Shown one piece after another: positions 1-9,400 of a DNA stretch of 64,000 nucleotides. Source of the DNA: Paenibacillus plantarum (GTDB lineage: Bacteria; Bacillota; Bacilli; Paenibacillales; NBRC-103111). The stretch lies in contig NZ_WHNY01000004.1 in the NCBI RefSeq assembly GCF_013141695.1, positions 333,480-397,479 on the forward strand, given 5' to 3'. The notes beneath the pieces are model-generated. The model did no database searches. It was not told where the DNA came from and saw nothing but the letters and a program-made list of their open reading frames with translations. The position numbers and the translations under genes were made by a program. Position 1 is the stretch's first letter. Each line of letters opens with the position of its first letter.

Positions 1-3000
1 GAATGCGCTGTGAGGGTTTGCGTATCGATCAGTACGTCATTCTCGAAAAGCTTATACGTACTGCCGTTATTTCCCCACCACATGTTCATAGTAACCGAGT
101 ACTTGCCGTCCAGAATTCCAGTGTCGTACCCATTATCATCCGACAACACCGCTTTGCCAGGAGCATCCTGAGGATTCGGTTTCGGCGAAGGCTTCACCGT
201 AACGCCCCCATTCCCCTCACTATGAAGGAAATACGTGGCATCATTCTGATTGAACGAAACTTGAACCGGATATACCTTTTCCTGATCCGCGTTCGCTTCC
301 AATTGGATGGTGTAGTTGAGCAGTGCTATCCCATTCACATCGGTAATAGCCGTTCCGATCGTATTCCCGTATACCGCAAAGGACACGGCTTCCCCGGCAA
401 TCGCTTGCCCATTCCTATCCTGCAATGTAGCCCTTAATTCTACGGAATCATTTAGCTTTCCTTCCGCATTAGAGGCTGCCAGTACCGTGCTATGGTACAG
501 TTTGAAAGGAATCGTCTGCTCGGTCGCATTTCCTGCCTGATCAACAGCTTGTACGTATAACGTATGATTCCCTTTGCTAGTTACTGGGGTGCCAGATGTC
601 CAAACTTCCTCATCCAAAAGCGTGCGAACGGTTTGCAAATCACCGTCTTCATCTTCGGCTTTCACGACCGGAATTACTTGATCCGTGTAGCTCTCCCCTG
701 CCGTTACACCTTCCATGGTGATGACGGGAGACGTTGGCGCTTTGATCCATTGAACCGTTCTGAATTTTTTGGGATCTTTGGTTTCACCAATACCGGAGCC
801 CCACTCGATATACCCTTTACGACCGGTACCATCGTTATCATTAACAAGCAACGAGAAGCTGAAGGCCCCATTCGTTTCCGGTTTGATCGGCACAAGCTCC
901 GACCATGGAAGCGCAAGTTCATAGACCGTAACCTTTTGTGCTTCATCGCGCGATACCCGCAAAGAGCCGTTCGTCACAAGCTCCCTGACGCTGGTATTAG
1001 GCGATGAATAACGAAAGATTTGCGGCCCTTGCGGTGTTTGGGATAGTCCAATTTCATACCATCCCAAATTCTCTCCAGGGATACCCGCCATCGCAGCAAA
1101 CTGCAGGCTGTCATTTTTCCAAATTTCCGCTCCGCTTATAGATGTATAATTCACATCGTCAATGATTTTCGCGGTCAAATAGAAATAATCCCGATCCCAA
1201 TTCACCCATACGCTGCCGTCCAAATCCGTTGGACCTGTGTAATTTTGCATTTTTACCGTTCCTTGCGACAATTGGGCGACTGGCGGCGACGCGATGATCG
1301 CTGGGTCAGCCGAGCCATCAAGCAGCAGCGTACCAGGAAGGATCGGATTGAAATCCAGCTTCCCTCCATAAACGTAAGATGGTTTTCCGTCAAGTTGGAT
1401 GGTCACTTGCGCTTGGTTGCTAACGCCGTAATTAAAGCCGCTCAGCGGAATATCAAACGTCTTGGTGGTGTCTGGAGGAATCACATCGTTCAAATTCTGT
1501 GTTCCTGACTGCGTACCAAACTGCCAATCAGCTTTCCTGACGGTTAGCCCTTGCTGCTTAGAATAGTTCTGGATTTGGATCTTCAATGCTTCCCCATTCG
1601 TATTCACATCCGTAATAACAGGGATGATTCTTGCACGATAGGAAGGGAGGGTCTGAATCGCATGCTTCAGTCTTCCAATTCGGTTCCCACTCACGGTCAA
1701 ATCACCTGTTACGTAGCGAATGCCTTCCTGACTCAATCCAGGCAGAGCAAACGGCTGTGACGCAATCTGACCGGTTCCCGCGTTCAAAGGATAGGTTGAT
1801 CCTTCCACTGCGAATGAAGCAGTGAGCGACGATGTGGATGCATTATTTGCTTCCACAGTCAGCAGCACGGGCTCACCAGTTACGGCTTCTGCCCCCGTCA
1901 ATGCGAACGTCGAATCGACCGCAATACCGTCAATATCACTTTGAATGTAAATAGGTTCGGCGGTTAGTGTCATATACACCTTGCCATTCAGTGGTGTAAA
2001 GGTTTCCGTGTTCCCCATGATATCCGTGACTTGAATCGGTACATTCGTTTGAATGGCTGCCTGCACGGGGGTATTAGCCCAAACAACCCTTAGCTTCTGG
2101 CCGTTTTTATCAAATTTGTAGCTGGTTATGCCCGTACCGACGGTTTCTTGTTCGACAAATGAGGCTCCAATTAATTCTCGGGTCATCGCCCCGTAAGCCG
2201 CATAGGCTGGTTTCGGCGTGAATTGGCCCTTGGGATCGTTCTGATGTCGAATGAGACCAAAATTATTTTCGCCATAGTCGGCTTGCATGCCATCGTTCAT
2301 CAAGTCGTACCAGAACACTTTCTCGACGCCGGCGCCCAGCGCCTGCACATAGGCACGCACCAAATAATCCGCTTGCGTTTTTTCGACTACGCCCGTGGTA
2401 CCAATGTGTGTCGGCCAGCCGACTTCTGTAATCCAAAGCGGTTTATCTTGACCTTGATTATATTTCCGGATCAAGCTTTTCGCATCAAGCACAGCCTGCA
2501 GCATGCCATCTGGAGTTAGATTGTATGGATGGATGGAAACTGCATCCATGTACTGAAGTCCGCCAAGCTTAAACACTTCCTCCATCCAGGGGATATCGAC
2601 AGCTGTTGCCATGCCGACTACGGTGACGTCCGGTCTGGCAGCTTTCACCGTCTCGTAGGTCTTCTTCAGCAGTTTAAAATAATAGTCTGGACGTGAGTCT
2701 GCCGGACCGTTCCCCCGATCACCGAAACCTCCGTTGAACTCATTGTAGACTTCCACCCATTCCATCTGATTGCCATATAAGTCCAACAAAGCCTTGCCAT
2801 AATTGGCGAACCCCTGACGGCCATCGTCTGAATAGGGCGTACTGTCTTGATCGTAAAACGGATTCGTAAAGTCAAGGGTGATGAACGGCTTTAGGCCGTC
2901 TTGCTGCGTTTTCCGCATAAAGGCATCACGGCCTGGCGGCTTCTGATATTTTCCTTTTTCATATTCAACATCTACCCATGTAATTTCGTCACGGACATTT

Positions 3001-4523
3001 TTGGCCCCCGCCCGCTTCAACAGCGTACTTAACTCAGGCGTCCATCCGGAGCTTGTTCTAGCAAGGTGAGTGGATACCCCAAATGGAGAGTTGTCTGCCA
3101 GAGTTGGGTCATCAGCCGCCAAGCGGGCAAACGAAATGTCCGTACTCTGAATCGTTTGACCCCCCTTCTTCGCAGCAACAGATAGCTTATAATAACCAAG
3201 CTGCTGAACAGGAATCGTCAAATTCAATTGTCCGCCCTGCACCGCCTCGGTGCCTGCCAATACTTGTTGATCCAAATGATCATAAACGCTCCAGCTTACC
3301 GTATCTCCCCTTGTTGTGAGAGGAAAGGATGCAGGCTCACTCGCCAGGAAGATATTCCCCAATTGGGACTGCTGAACGGCCAAATCCGGGAAGGAACCGG
3401 TCGCAACGACATTGTCGAAGCGGATATCCCCGCTTGTTTTGCCGCTGACCAGACCGGACTTCTCCACCAAGAGCCCGATTGCCTGGGCGGGACCATGCCA
3501 TACCCCGTCGTTTGCCCCGCTGTAATGCAAATAGCTTGTGCCGGCGTTAAAGGACCACACTTCGATTTTTTGCCAATCGCCAGTAGGTGCCAAGGCAATT
3601 TTCTGCTGATGTACCTGCCCTGTCGCGTCCTTCGCCAGCAGCAGGACCACAGAATAATCGGACGTTTTGACCCAGAACGACAGTTTCTTCATATCTATAG
3701 GCGTAGAAAAGCTTCGTCCGAGCGAAACATTCAGCCCACCAGCGCTGAAATTCCCGCTCAGCTTGCCTGAGTAAGCCCCCGACTTGATCTCGGCCGTATC
3801 CCGTATATATTCGCCCTTGGCTCCGCCTTGCGAGGCCAGCGACCATATGTCGAAGCCGTTCTCGAAGGTGCCGATGGCGTTCTCCCATACGTTCTCCTGA
3901 GGCGGCGCCGTTACCGACACATCGTCTATCCAAGCGTCTCCGCTCGTTTTGCCGCCGATCAAGTTGGACTTCTCCAGCAAAAAGGAGATGCCAATAACGG
4001 GACCGTGCCACTTGCCGTCGTTGGCGCCGCCGAAATGCAGATAGTTCGTGCCAATGTTGAAGGTGCTGATCTCGATCTTCTGCCAATTGGCACTCGCCAG
4101 CGCGATCTTCCGCTGATGCACCTGTCCGGTTGAATCAACTACCCTTAGCGTAATCGCGGAGGCGTCGCCCGACTTCAGCCAAAACTCCAGCTTCCGCATA
4201 TCCAAGGGCAGAAAATTTTTACTGATGGCTACATATTTGCCGCCAGCACTGAAATCGCCATGTAACTTCCCCGAAAAGGTCCCGGATCTCGGAGCCGACG
4301 CATCCCGTCCATACGCGCCTTGGGCTCCCGGAAACTCGGATCCCAAGCTGAAATTCCAAAGTTCTTCATCGCTTTCAAAATTGCCGATCGTTGCGTTTTG
4401 CAAGGCTTCCTCCGCTTGCACCGTTGTCGCATTTCCTCCCGGCAGAAGTCCGTTCATAGGCCAGGCGGACACAAGCAGGACCAGAACCAAGCTTATCATC
4501 CACTTTTTCATTTCCACATTCAT
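1..4523 (-). CDS. Large secreted clan-A glycoside hydrolase with tandem carbohydrate-binding modules (3' end outside window)
   Basis: The frame is open from the start to the window's left edge (about 1507 codons). A signal peptide (residues 1-35) is followed by two tandem homologous beta-sandwich modules (about 47-200 and 205-360) that look like carbohydrate-binding modules. A TIM-barrel glycosidase domain follows (about 480-785), with acid/base Glu595 in NEFNG and nucleophile Glu700 in ITEVGWPT, the clan GH-A pattern, closest in style to GH39/GH5. Further on are a CBM9-like domain (about 1066-1258), Ig-like domains and a tail containing [14 protein letters not shown], a type of module I associate with Paenibacillus exoenzymes. 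It probably acts outside the cell on plant polysaccharide. The start is ambiguous: ATG at 4523 lies very close to GAGGGAG, while an in-frame GTG (4517) or ATG (4511) is better spaced. Substrate cannot be told. Confidence 0.85.
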   Translation of the reverse strand, partial: MNVEMKKWMISLVLVLLVSAWPMNGLLPGGNATTVQAEEALQNATIGNFESDEELWNFSLGSEFPGAQGAYGRDASAPRSGTFSGKLHGDFSAGGKYVAISKNFLPLDMRKLEFWLKSGDASAITLRVVDSTGQVHQRKIALASANWQKIEISTFNIGTNYLHFGGANDGKWHGPVIGISFLLEKSNLIGGKTSGDAWIDDVSVTAPPQENVWENAIGTFENGFDIWSLASQGGAKGEYIRDTAEIKSGAYSGKLSGNFSAGGLNVSLGRSFSTPIDMKKLSFWVKTSDYSVVLLLAKDATGQVHQQKIALAPTGDWQKIEVWSFNAGTSYLHYSGANDGVWHGPAQAIGLLVEKSGLVSGKTSGDIRFDNVVATGSFPDLAVQQSQLGNIFLASEPASFPLTTRGDTVSWSVYDHLDQQVLAGTEAVQGGQLNLTIPVQQLGYYKLSVAAKKGGQTIQSTDISFARLAADDPTLADNSPFGVSTHLARTSSGWTPELSTLLKRAGAKNVRDEITWVDVEYEKGKYQKPPGRDAFMRKTQQDGLKPFITLDFTNPFYDQDSTPYSDDGRQGFANYGKALLDLYGNQMEWVEVYNEFNGGFGDRGNGPADSRPDYYFKLLKKTYETVKAARPDVTVVGMATAVDIPWMEEVFKLGGLQYMDAVSIHPYNLTPDGMLQAVLDAKSLIRKYNQGQDKPLWITEVGWPTHIGTTGVVEKTQADYLVRAYVQALGAGVEKVFWYDLMNDGMQADYGENNFGLIRHQNDPKGQFTPKPAYAAYGAMTRELIGASFVEQETVGTGITSYKFDKNGQKLRVVWANTPVQAAIQTNVPIQVTDIMGNTETFTPLNGKVYMTLTAEPIYIQSDIDGIAVDSTFALTGAEAVTGEPVLLTVEANNASTSSLTASFAVEGSTYPLNAGTGQIASQPFALPGLSQEGIRYVTGDLTVSGNRIGRLKHAIQTLPSYRARIIPVITDVNTNGEALKIQIQNYSKQQGLTVRKADWQFGTQSGTQNLNDVIPPDTTKTFDIPLSGFNYGVSNQAQVTIQLDGKPSYVYGGKLDFNPILPGTLLLDGSADPAIIASPPVAQLSQGTVKMQNYTGPTDLDGSVWVNWDRDYFYLTAKIIDDVNYTSISGAEIWKNDSLQFAAMAGIPGENLGWYEIGLSQTPQGPQIFRYSSPNTSVRELVTNGSLRVSRDEAQKVTVYELALPWSELVPIKPETNGAFSFSLLVNDNDGTGRKGYIEWGSGIGETKDPKKFRTVQWIKAPTSPVITMEGVTAGESYTDQVIPVVKAEDEDGDLQTVRTLLDEEVWTSGTPVTSKGNHTLYVQAVDQAGNATEQTIPFKLYHSTVLAASNAEGKLNDSVELRATLQDRNGQAIAGEAVSFAVYGNTIGTAITDVNGIALLNYTIQLEANADQEKVYPVQVSFNQNDATYFLHSEGNGGVTVKPSPKPNPQDAPGKAVLSDDNGYDTGILDGKYSVTMNMWWGNNGSTYKLFENDVLIDTQTLTAH

Positions 4524-4613
4524 TCACTCCCTCTTTTATCATTTCCCATCTAATCGGCAATCCTATCACCGGTCCGTTCCCAGAGTTCGACTATCACATG
4601 ATGGACTTAAATA

Positions 4614-4630
4614 AAGAAAGCGTTTTCATT
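4614..4630 (-). promoter_or_regulatory. Putative catabolite-responsive element (cre), one mismatch
   Basis: AAGAAAGCGTTTTCATT matches the CcpA consensus WTGNAANCGNWNNCAWW at every fixed position except one (A for T at position 2). It lies about 90 bases upstream of the start of the secreted glycosidase at 4523. A perfect site precedes the related glycosidase at 10495, which supports a real role in carbon catabolite control. Confidence 0.55.
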
Positions 4631-4632
4631 TT

Positions 4633-4850
4633 GCAGCTTACATAGAAACTCGGATTGTTTAGTAGCCGTGTTGATGAGCACATATCTCTTGCCCAACATA
4701 TTCGACTGGCCGTCCGCTCTCCTCCCTTTTCTGCGAATAGAGGTTGCTCTTTTCCCCGGTCCCGTTTCGACCACCCAAAGTCGATCTGGAATTTACTCCG
4801 TTGCACCCTCATGCGTGAAGAACACCTGATTCGGATCAATCGGATTGATC
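4633..4850 (-). pseudogene. Remnant of an oligogalacturonate-lyase-like gene (copy of 18217-18634)
   Basis: The sequence aligns with the PL22-like gene at 18088-19185. Bases 4633-4682 match about 18217-18266 and 4681-4850 match 18464-18634, so about 199 bases are missing inside the remnant, at a shared CA. It also has a single-base deletion (GGTCCCG against GGTTTCCG) and a nonsense change (CAA to TAA in the codon after ACGGAG). It cannot encode a working protein. It lies in the same orientation as the intact gene. Its right edge is fused at 4850/4851 to a copy of the sequence that precedes the transporter gene at 25165. Confidence 0.85.
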
Positions 4851-4988
4851 GTTGTTAGCCAGATGTAATTCGGCTTGAACCCACCATACCAACCGCCGTT
4901 TTTTATGGAAAGCTTCACTTTTTGATGTTCTCAGCTTCTTTTGATTCTAGTGCTACACTTTTTTTGCACCACTATTCTTTTCATGATA
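4851..4988. repeat. Direct repeat copy 1 (matches 25187-25324)
   Basis: About 138 bases align without gaps to 25187-25324 at a constant offset of 20336, with only scattered substitutions. Similarity fades just after the shared AAGCAC near 4997. In the right-hand copy this sequence is the leader of transporter module 2. Here it is joined directly to a lyase pseudogene, so the locus reads as a shrunken duplicate of the 18-25 kb cluster. The leader of module 2 may now act as leader for the glycosidase gene at 4523; that is inference. Confidence 0.85.
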
Positions 4989-5033
4989 CAAAAGCACCTC
5001 ATCATCTAGTTTCCTCCATAATCACAACACAAA

Positions 5034-5060
5034 TAAGCGCTCACACAATCGTGAACGCTT
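5034..5060 (-). terminator. Possible terminator after the cohesin-SLH gene
   Basis: An imperfect inverted repeat (AAGCG-C-TCAC ... GTGA-A-CGCTT) lies about 50 bases beyond the stop of the gene at 5110. On the minus strand it is followed by TTATTTGTGTTG, a weak U-rich tract. Confidence 0.45.
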
Positions 5061-5109
5061 AACGCTCCAAATTCAACTGAACCCCCGTACTTCCGAAATT
5101 TAGCTTAGG

Positions 5110-6273
5110 TTAGTTCAAGCTATCCAAAAGCATTTTCACTTGAGGATCAAGGTTCAATACATTCAGAATGATTGTAAGTGCCTCTGCACGTGTGGAGTTG
5201 CCTTGCGGATCGAATATCCCATCATTCTTCCCGCTGATGATGCCAGCCTCTGCTGCATCTTTGATTGAATTCACTGCATAGGAGCTTGCACTTGCCATAT
5301 CGGCAAAGTTATCCTTGGAAGTATCCTTGTCCGCTTTACTCAAGTTGACAATTCGGGACAACATAACGACCATTTCTTCCCGGCTGATGGTATTGTCCGG
5401 TTGGAAGGTTCCGTCTCCGTAACCGGCAATCACCCCTGCGCTAGCAAGTTTCTCAATTTCGTTTTTAGCCCAATGGCGATCAATATCGTTCAGAACAAGT
5501 AAATGATTCATGTCGCCGCTGATATCGAATACACGGGAGATCATCACTGCAAACTCCGCGCGTGTAATGTTGCCATCCGGTTGAAAAGTTCCATCTTCAT
5601 ACCCGTCGATAACGTGCAGTTTCACGAACGTATCGATGGTCTTTTCAGCCCAGTGCCCTTTAATGTCAGCCAGTTCAATCTTGGCAATAGATTTGTTGGC
5701 TTCCGTTACTTTGGACTCGATAGCATGAACTAAGTATATTACATTGACAATGTCACTATTGAATACATCCACCGCAGGCTTACCGCTGTTACCCGATGCC
5801 TTTACAAGAACCGATACCTTGCTTTTAATCGAAACCATATTAGGCACTAATTGCGAATTCATTAGTTTCACACTGTCCAGTTCAATATCGGCCGAACCCT
5901 GATTAACCGCATGAAATGTCAGCGTAGCCAGTGTTACATCCCCCGACTGGCCTGATTTATTGCCTATTTGCGTATGTGCGATTTGAATCTTATTCCCGTT
6001 TACAATCGGATTAACCTTATAGCCTTCACTTTTACTAACACTCTTTACAAACTTCACATGGCTGGTATCAAAGGATAAATTGACCTCATATGCGTACATA
6101 TCACTTAATTGTTTTCCGCTTACCGTCACCTGGAAGTCATTTCCTTCAAAAACACTTTGGCTCGTGATGGAAAGTAAAAAGGTTGGTCCGGAGTTTGCAT
6201 GCATAACGATTTGAGGAAGTAAGAGCATAGTCAAAAGTAACGTCAGACTGAATACGAGTAGTTTTTTTAACAT
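5110..6273 (-). CDS. Cohesin-domain protein with three SLH wall-anchoring repeats
   Basis: 387 residues. A signal peptide (about 1-26) is followed by a cohesin-type beta-sandwich (about 30-158), a short linker and three SLH repeats (about 200-245, 262-310, 325-373). The SLH repeats carry the usual GYEDGTFQPDGNITRAE-like pattern: TRAE in repeats 1 and 3, SREE in repeat 2. SLH triplets bind pyruvylated secondary wall polymer, so the protein should sit on the cell surface. In anaerobic cellulosomes the cohesin-SLH layout is that of an anchoring protein that captures dockerin enzymes. The gene just upstream ends in a dockerin, so the two may bind each other; this is inferred from layout only. The ribosome site is weak (AAGGGCG, far from ATG 6273). 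Confidence 0.88.
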   Translation of the reverse strand: MLKKLLVFSLTLLLTMLLLPQIVMHANSGPTFLLSITSQSVFEGNDFQVTVSGKQLSDMYAYEVNLSFDTSHVKFVKSVSKSEGYKVNPIVNGNKIQIAHTQIGNKSGQSGDVTLATLTFHAVNQGSADIELDSVKLMNSQLVPNMVSIKSKVSVLVKASGNSGKPAVDVFNSDIVNVIYLVHAIESKVTEANKSIAKIELADIKGHWAEKTIDTFVKLHVIDGYEDGTFQPDGNITRAEFAVMISRVFDISGDMNHLLVLNDIDRHWAKNEIEKLASAGVIAGYGDGTFQPDNTISREEMVVMLSRIVNLSKADKDTSKDNFADMASASSYAVNSIKDAAEAGIISGKNDGIFDPQGNSTRAEALTIILNVLNLDPQVKMLLDSLN

Positions 6274-6313
6274 CGATGAAGTACGCCCTTTCGGTACATA
6301 TTTCTGAATAATC

Positions 6314-6342
6314 GGAGGGAGAGCGTATTCAGCTCTCCCTCC
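6314..6342. promoter_or_regulatory. Perfect inter-cistronic hairpin between the dockerin gene and the cohesin-SLH gene
   Basis: GGAGGGAGAGC, a 7-base loop, then GCTCTCCCTCC: an 11-bp perfect GC-rich stem. It lies 62 bases after the stop of the glycosidase and 41 bases before the cohesin-SLH start. Neither side has a run of T, so it looks less like an intrinsic terminator than like an mRNA processing or stabilising element. It could set different levels for the two proteins. Confidence 0.6.
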
Positions 6343-6403
6343 ACACTCCTATCTTCGCTAATGCGAGTAAGAATCCGTTCCAGTAAACATGATGCGTGGT
6401 TTT

Positions 6404-9400
6404 TTATTGTAAGATCGTTCTGGCTACGATTGCCAGGTCTTCAATATCAACCTTACCGTCATGATTGACATCCGCTTTCTCATTCCAACCCACTTGACCT
6501 TGCTGCTTGCCATAAGCGCCTGCAACAATAGCCAAGTCTCCAATAGAAATACTTCCATCTCCATTGACATCTGCCGTTATTCTCTTCGTGTTAAACACTT
6601 GAATGGCAGCTTCCAATCCGGCTTTCGCACTATCTACCTGCTGCTGTGCGGCATTCGTATTGTTTGCTGTCGTAGTGGCTGTATCGATAGCAGATTGCAA
6701 TTGCGCTTTGGAGCCAATCGCATACAGCCTATCCCCATTGCCTTCCACTGCAGCATTGTACGTGGCCTGTGCGCTTGCGATCAATGCATTCAAGAGCGAC
6801 TTATCTACAGGTGTACTAGGAATACTTATTTGTATCTCACGAGAGGATCCGTCTACTTGCAGTTCATTCCCCTGTCCATTGGCAATAATGACATTACTTA
6901 CAGAAACTGTCGAAGAGGTAGCCTGAGTAACAGGTTTCGCCGTAAATTTGATAGTCAACAAATCTCCTTGAGCCAACACCCCTTGGTTCGCGCCCACACT
7001 GGCAACCAAAATCCGAATATGCCCTGGCACGGCCTCCTTTTGCTCGATGACTTGAAATCCGTCTTTCAGTGAAGTAACTGAATTAAATTGCAAACTCGCT
7101 GGATCATAATGAAGAGTCAAATCTTGCGCATACACTTGCTGGTATACACTTTGCGTAACGCCAGTCAATCCCATCGTTACATCAAAGGTTTCGCCCTGGT
7201 TCACCTGCTGTGCACCTGCCAAAGTAGACTGAGGCATCGTTGGCGCTGGCAGCACACTTATTAGTTGTGCATTGCGAAACAGTGCGGGGTCCTTCGGCGT
7301 CGTTCCGACTCCCGATCCCCACTGCAAGAAACCATCGCGGGAATCGCCCGTGGAGCCCTTATCATCGTCATTCACCAGGAACGACATTCCGATGGTCTGC
7401 GTCGGTGGCCCGCTAAACCCAAGCGAGGCCCATGGGACAGAGATGACATAGTGCATGGTGCTGCCGCTTTGCGTGATATTCGCTTGGGCGCCAGGAGTTG
7501 GTCCCACCTGCTGGCCAGTCGGCGCGGCAAAGGTGTAAACCGACGGTCCGCTGTCGAGAAGTGCTGCACCGAGTTCAACGCGCTGGCCGCCTGCCTGCCC
7601 CGGCACTCGGTCGTAGGTGCTGAACTGGATGGAATCGGTCTGCCACATCGTGTTTGGTGTGCGTGCGCCGAAGTGTTTGTCATCTGTGATCGTGGCGTCG
7701 ATCACAAGCGCATCGTTGTTGTAGTTGATATGCAGCTGCCCACTTAGGTCGCTGTTACTACTGCGCGTCCCCAAAATCGATACCCATGTCGCTTGCGTCG
7801 CCAAGTCGATTGCGGGCAAGGTTTGGTGGTTCGCGGGTTCGATGGGAGCGTAGGAAATCGAACCCGATGAAACATCCGAATCTCTGGAGCTGTCAACGGC
7901 CACGTTATAACTCAGAGAATCGAACAACGGAATGTCGGAGAGCGGGACGCGTATCGACACAGTTCCACTTGCAGGGACATTCACCATATTCGACACATTC
8001 CCTGATGTCGGCCCTACTTGGTAGGCAACTTTGGTCGGCGTGAAGTCGCTGGCTCGATTGTTCTTCAGCGCGATGTCGAGAAAGTAGCTTCGGGATGCCG
8101 CATCCGATGTGATCGTCGGCTGGACGCTGATCTCGAACGGCTTGACGACATTTGTCGTTGCCCTCAAGCCAGCAACAAGACTCGGCTGGTTCTTGTCGTC
8201 GCCCCTCGTCACGTCTACGGCCACAGTCCGCGGGCCGAGGAGTGTGCTTGCAGGAACGCTGACGGTGGCGCTCGTTACCTGGCCCGGAGAAGTGAGAAGG
8301 TTCACTGGCTGCGATCCGTTCGCAGTGATTGTCAACTCATTAGGTAGGTCCGTATCGGGATTCGATCGGTCCGCAGTCACCGTAACTGTGACCGTATCTC
8401 CTTTGATCGACTGATCGGCGACTTTCACCGTTACCGCAGACTGCGTCACGCCCAAGCTGTCAACGTTGCCCGTAACGTAGATCGGGCTGCCGTTAAGCGT
8501 CAGAACGACCTTGCCGTCTGTCGGATTCACCGTTTGCGTTGCCCCATACTCATCAGTGATGATAAGAGGCTGGGAAGTATGCAAAGAAATGTTCTCGGAG
8601 CTGGTGGACCACATCACCCGAGTTGTCGAGTCTCCTCCCGTATTCGGATACGAGTAAGCGGTAACGGAGCCGAGGTCATCGCGAGCACCGATCGTCTTTC
8701 CGGTCACCGCGCGAATGAGCACAGCGTTTGCGACAGCTCCCGGTTTCGGAGCTACGCCAAGTACGCCATCGACGGGCTGCCTGAACAACCCAAAGTGATG
8801 TTCTCTATTAGTGGGGTCAGTACCGTCATCCATAGCCGAGTACCAGTTGAGGACGTCCACGCCAGCTGCCTTCACTAGCACCTGAGCACGCACTAGGTTG
8901 TCCGCTTGCTGGGGCTCCGTGGAGGCGGCGGCATACGTCGGCCAACCGTTCTCTGTAATCCAAAAGGGTACGTGCCGATTTCCAGCCGCCTGCTTCACCT
9001 GCTGCACCAACGCAGGAAGCTTCGATACCAACAGTGTGCGCTCGGGCGGGGTGTTTGCCCCCTCCAAAGCGTAGCCGTAGACATTCGTCGCGAACGTATC
9101 AATGTAGTTGATACCGCCGGCAGCGAAAAAGGCACTAAACCAGTTATCGTCAAAGGTGGCTCCAATCGGGCCCATGACGTTCGCGTCTGGGTTTCCTTCG
9201 TGAATGGGTCCGTACATGGCCTGAAGCATCTGCAAATAGCAGGCTGCTGTAATACCGCAAGCGCCGTTGTTGAAGCCGGTGCCATTGAACTCGTTGTAAA
9301 TGTTGAAATCGCTGACCTTGCCCTTATAGTGCTCGGCGGCAGCTTTCCCAAACTGGCCAAATGCAGCCAGACCAGCCGCGGAGCTCGGCGTTTTCCCGTT

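Noticed and set aside
564..1007. 147-residue plus-strand frame
   Set aside because: Antisense shadow of the first glycosidase gene; no family resemblance and no ribosome site.
3547..4086. 179-residue open frame on the minus strand
   Set aside because: It lies wholly inside the large glycosidase gene in another frame; arginine-rich, without a ribosome site.
4594..4839. 81-residue open frame on the minus strand
   Set aside because: It runs through the lyase pseudogene in a shifted frame and has no ribosome site; it is a by-product of the decayed copy.
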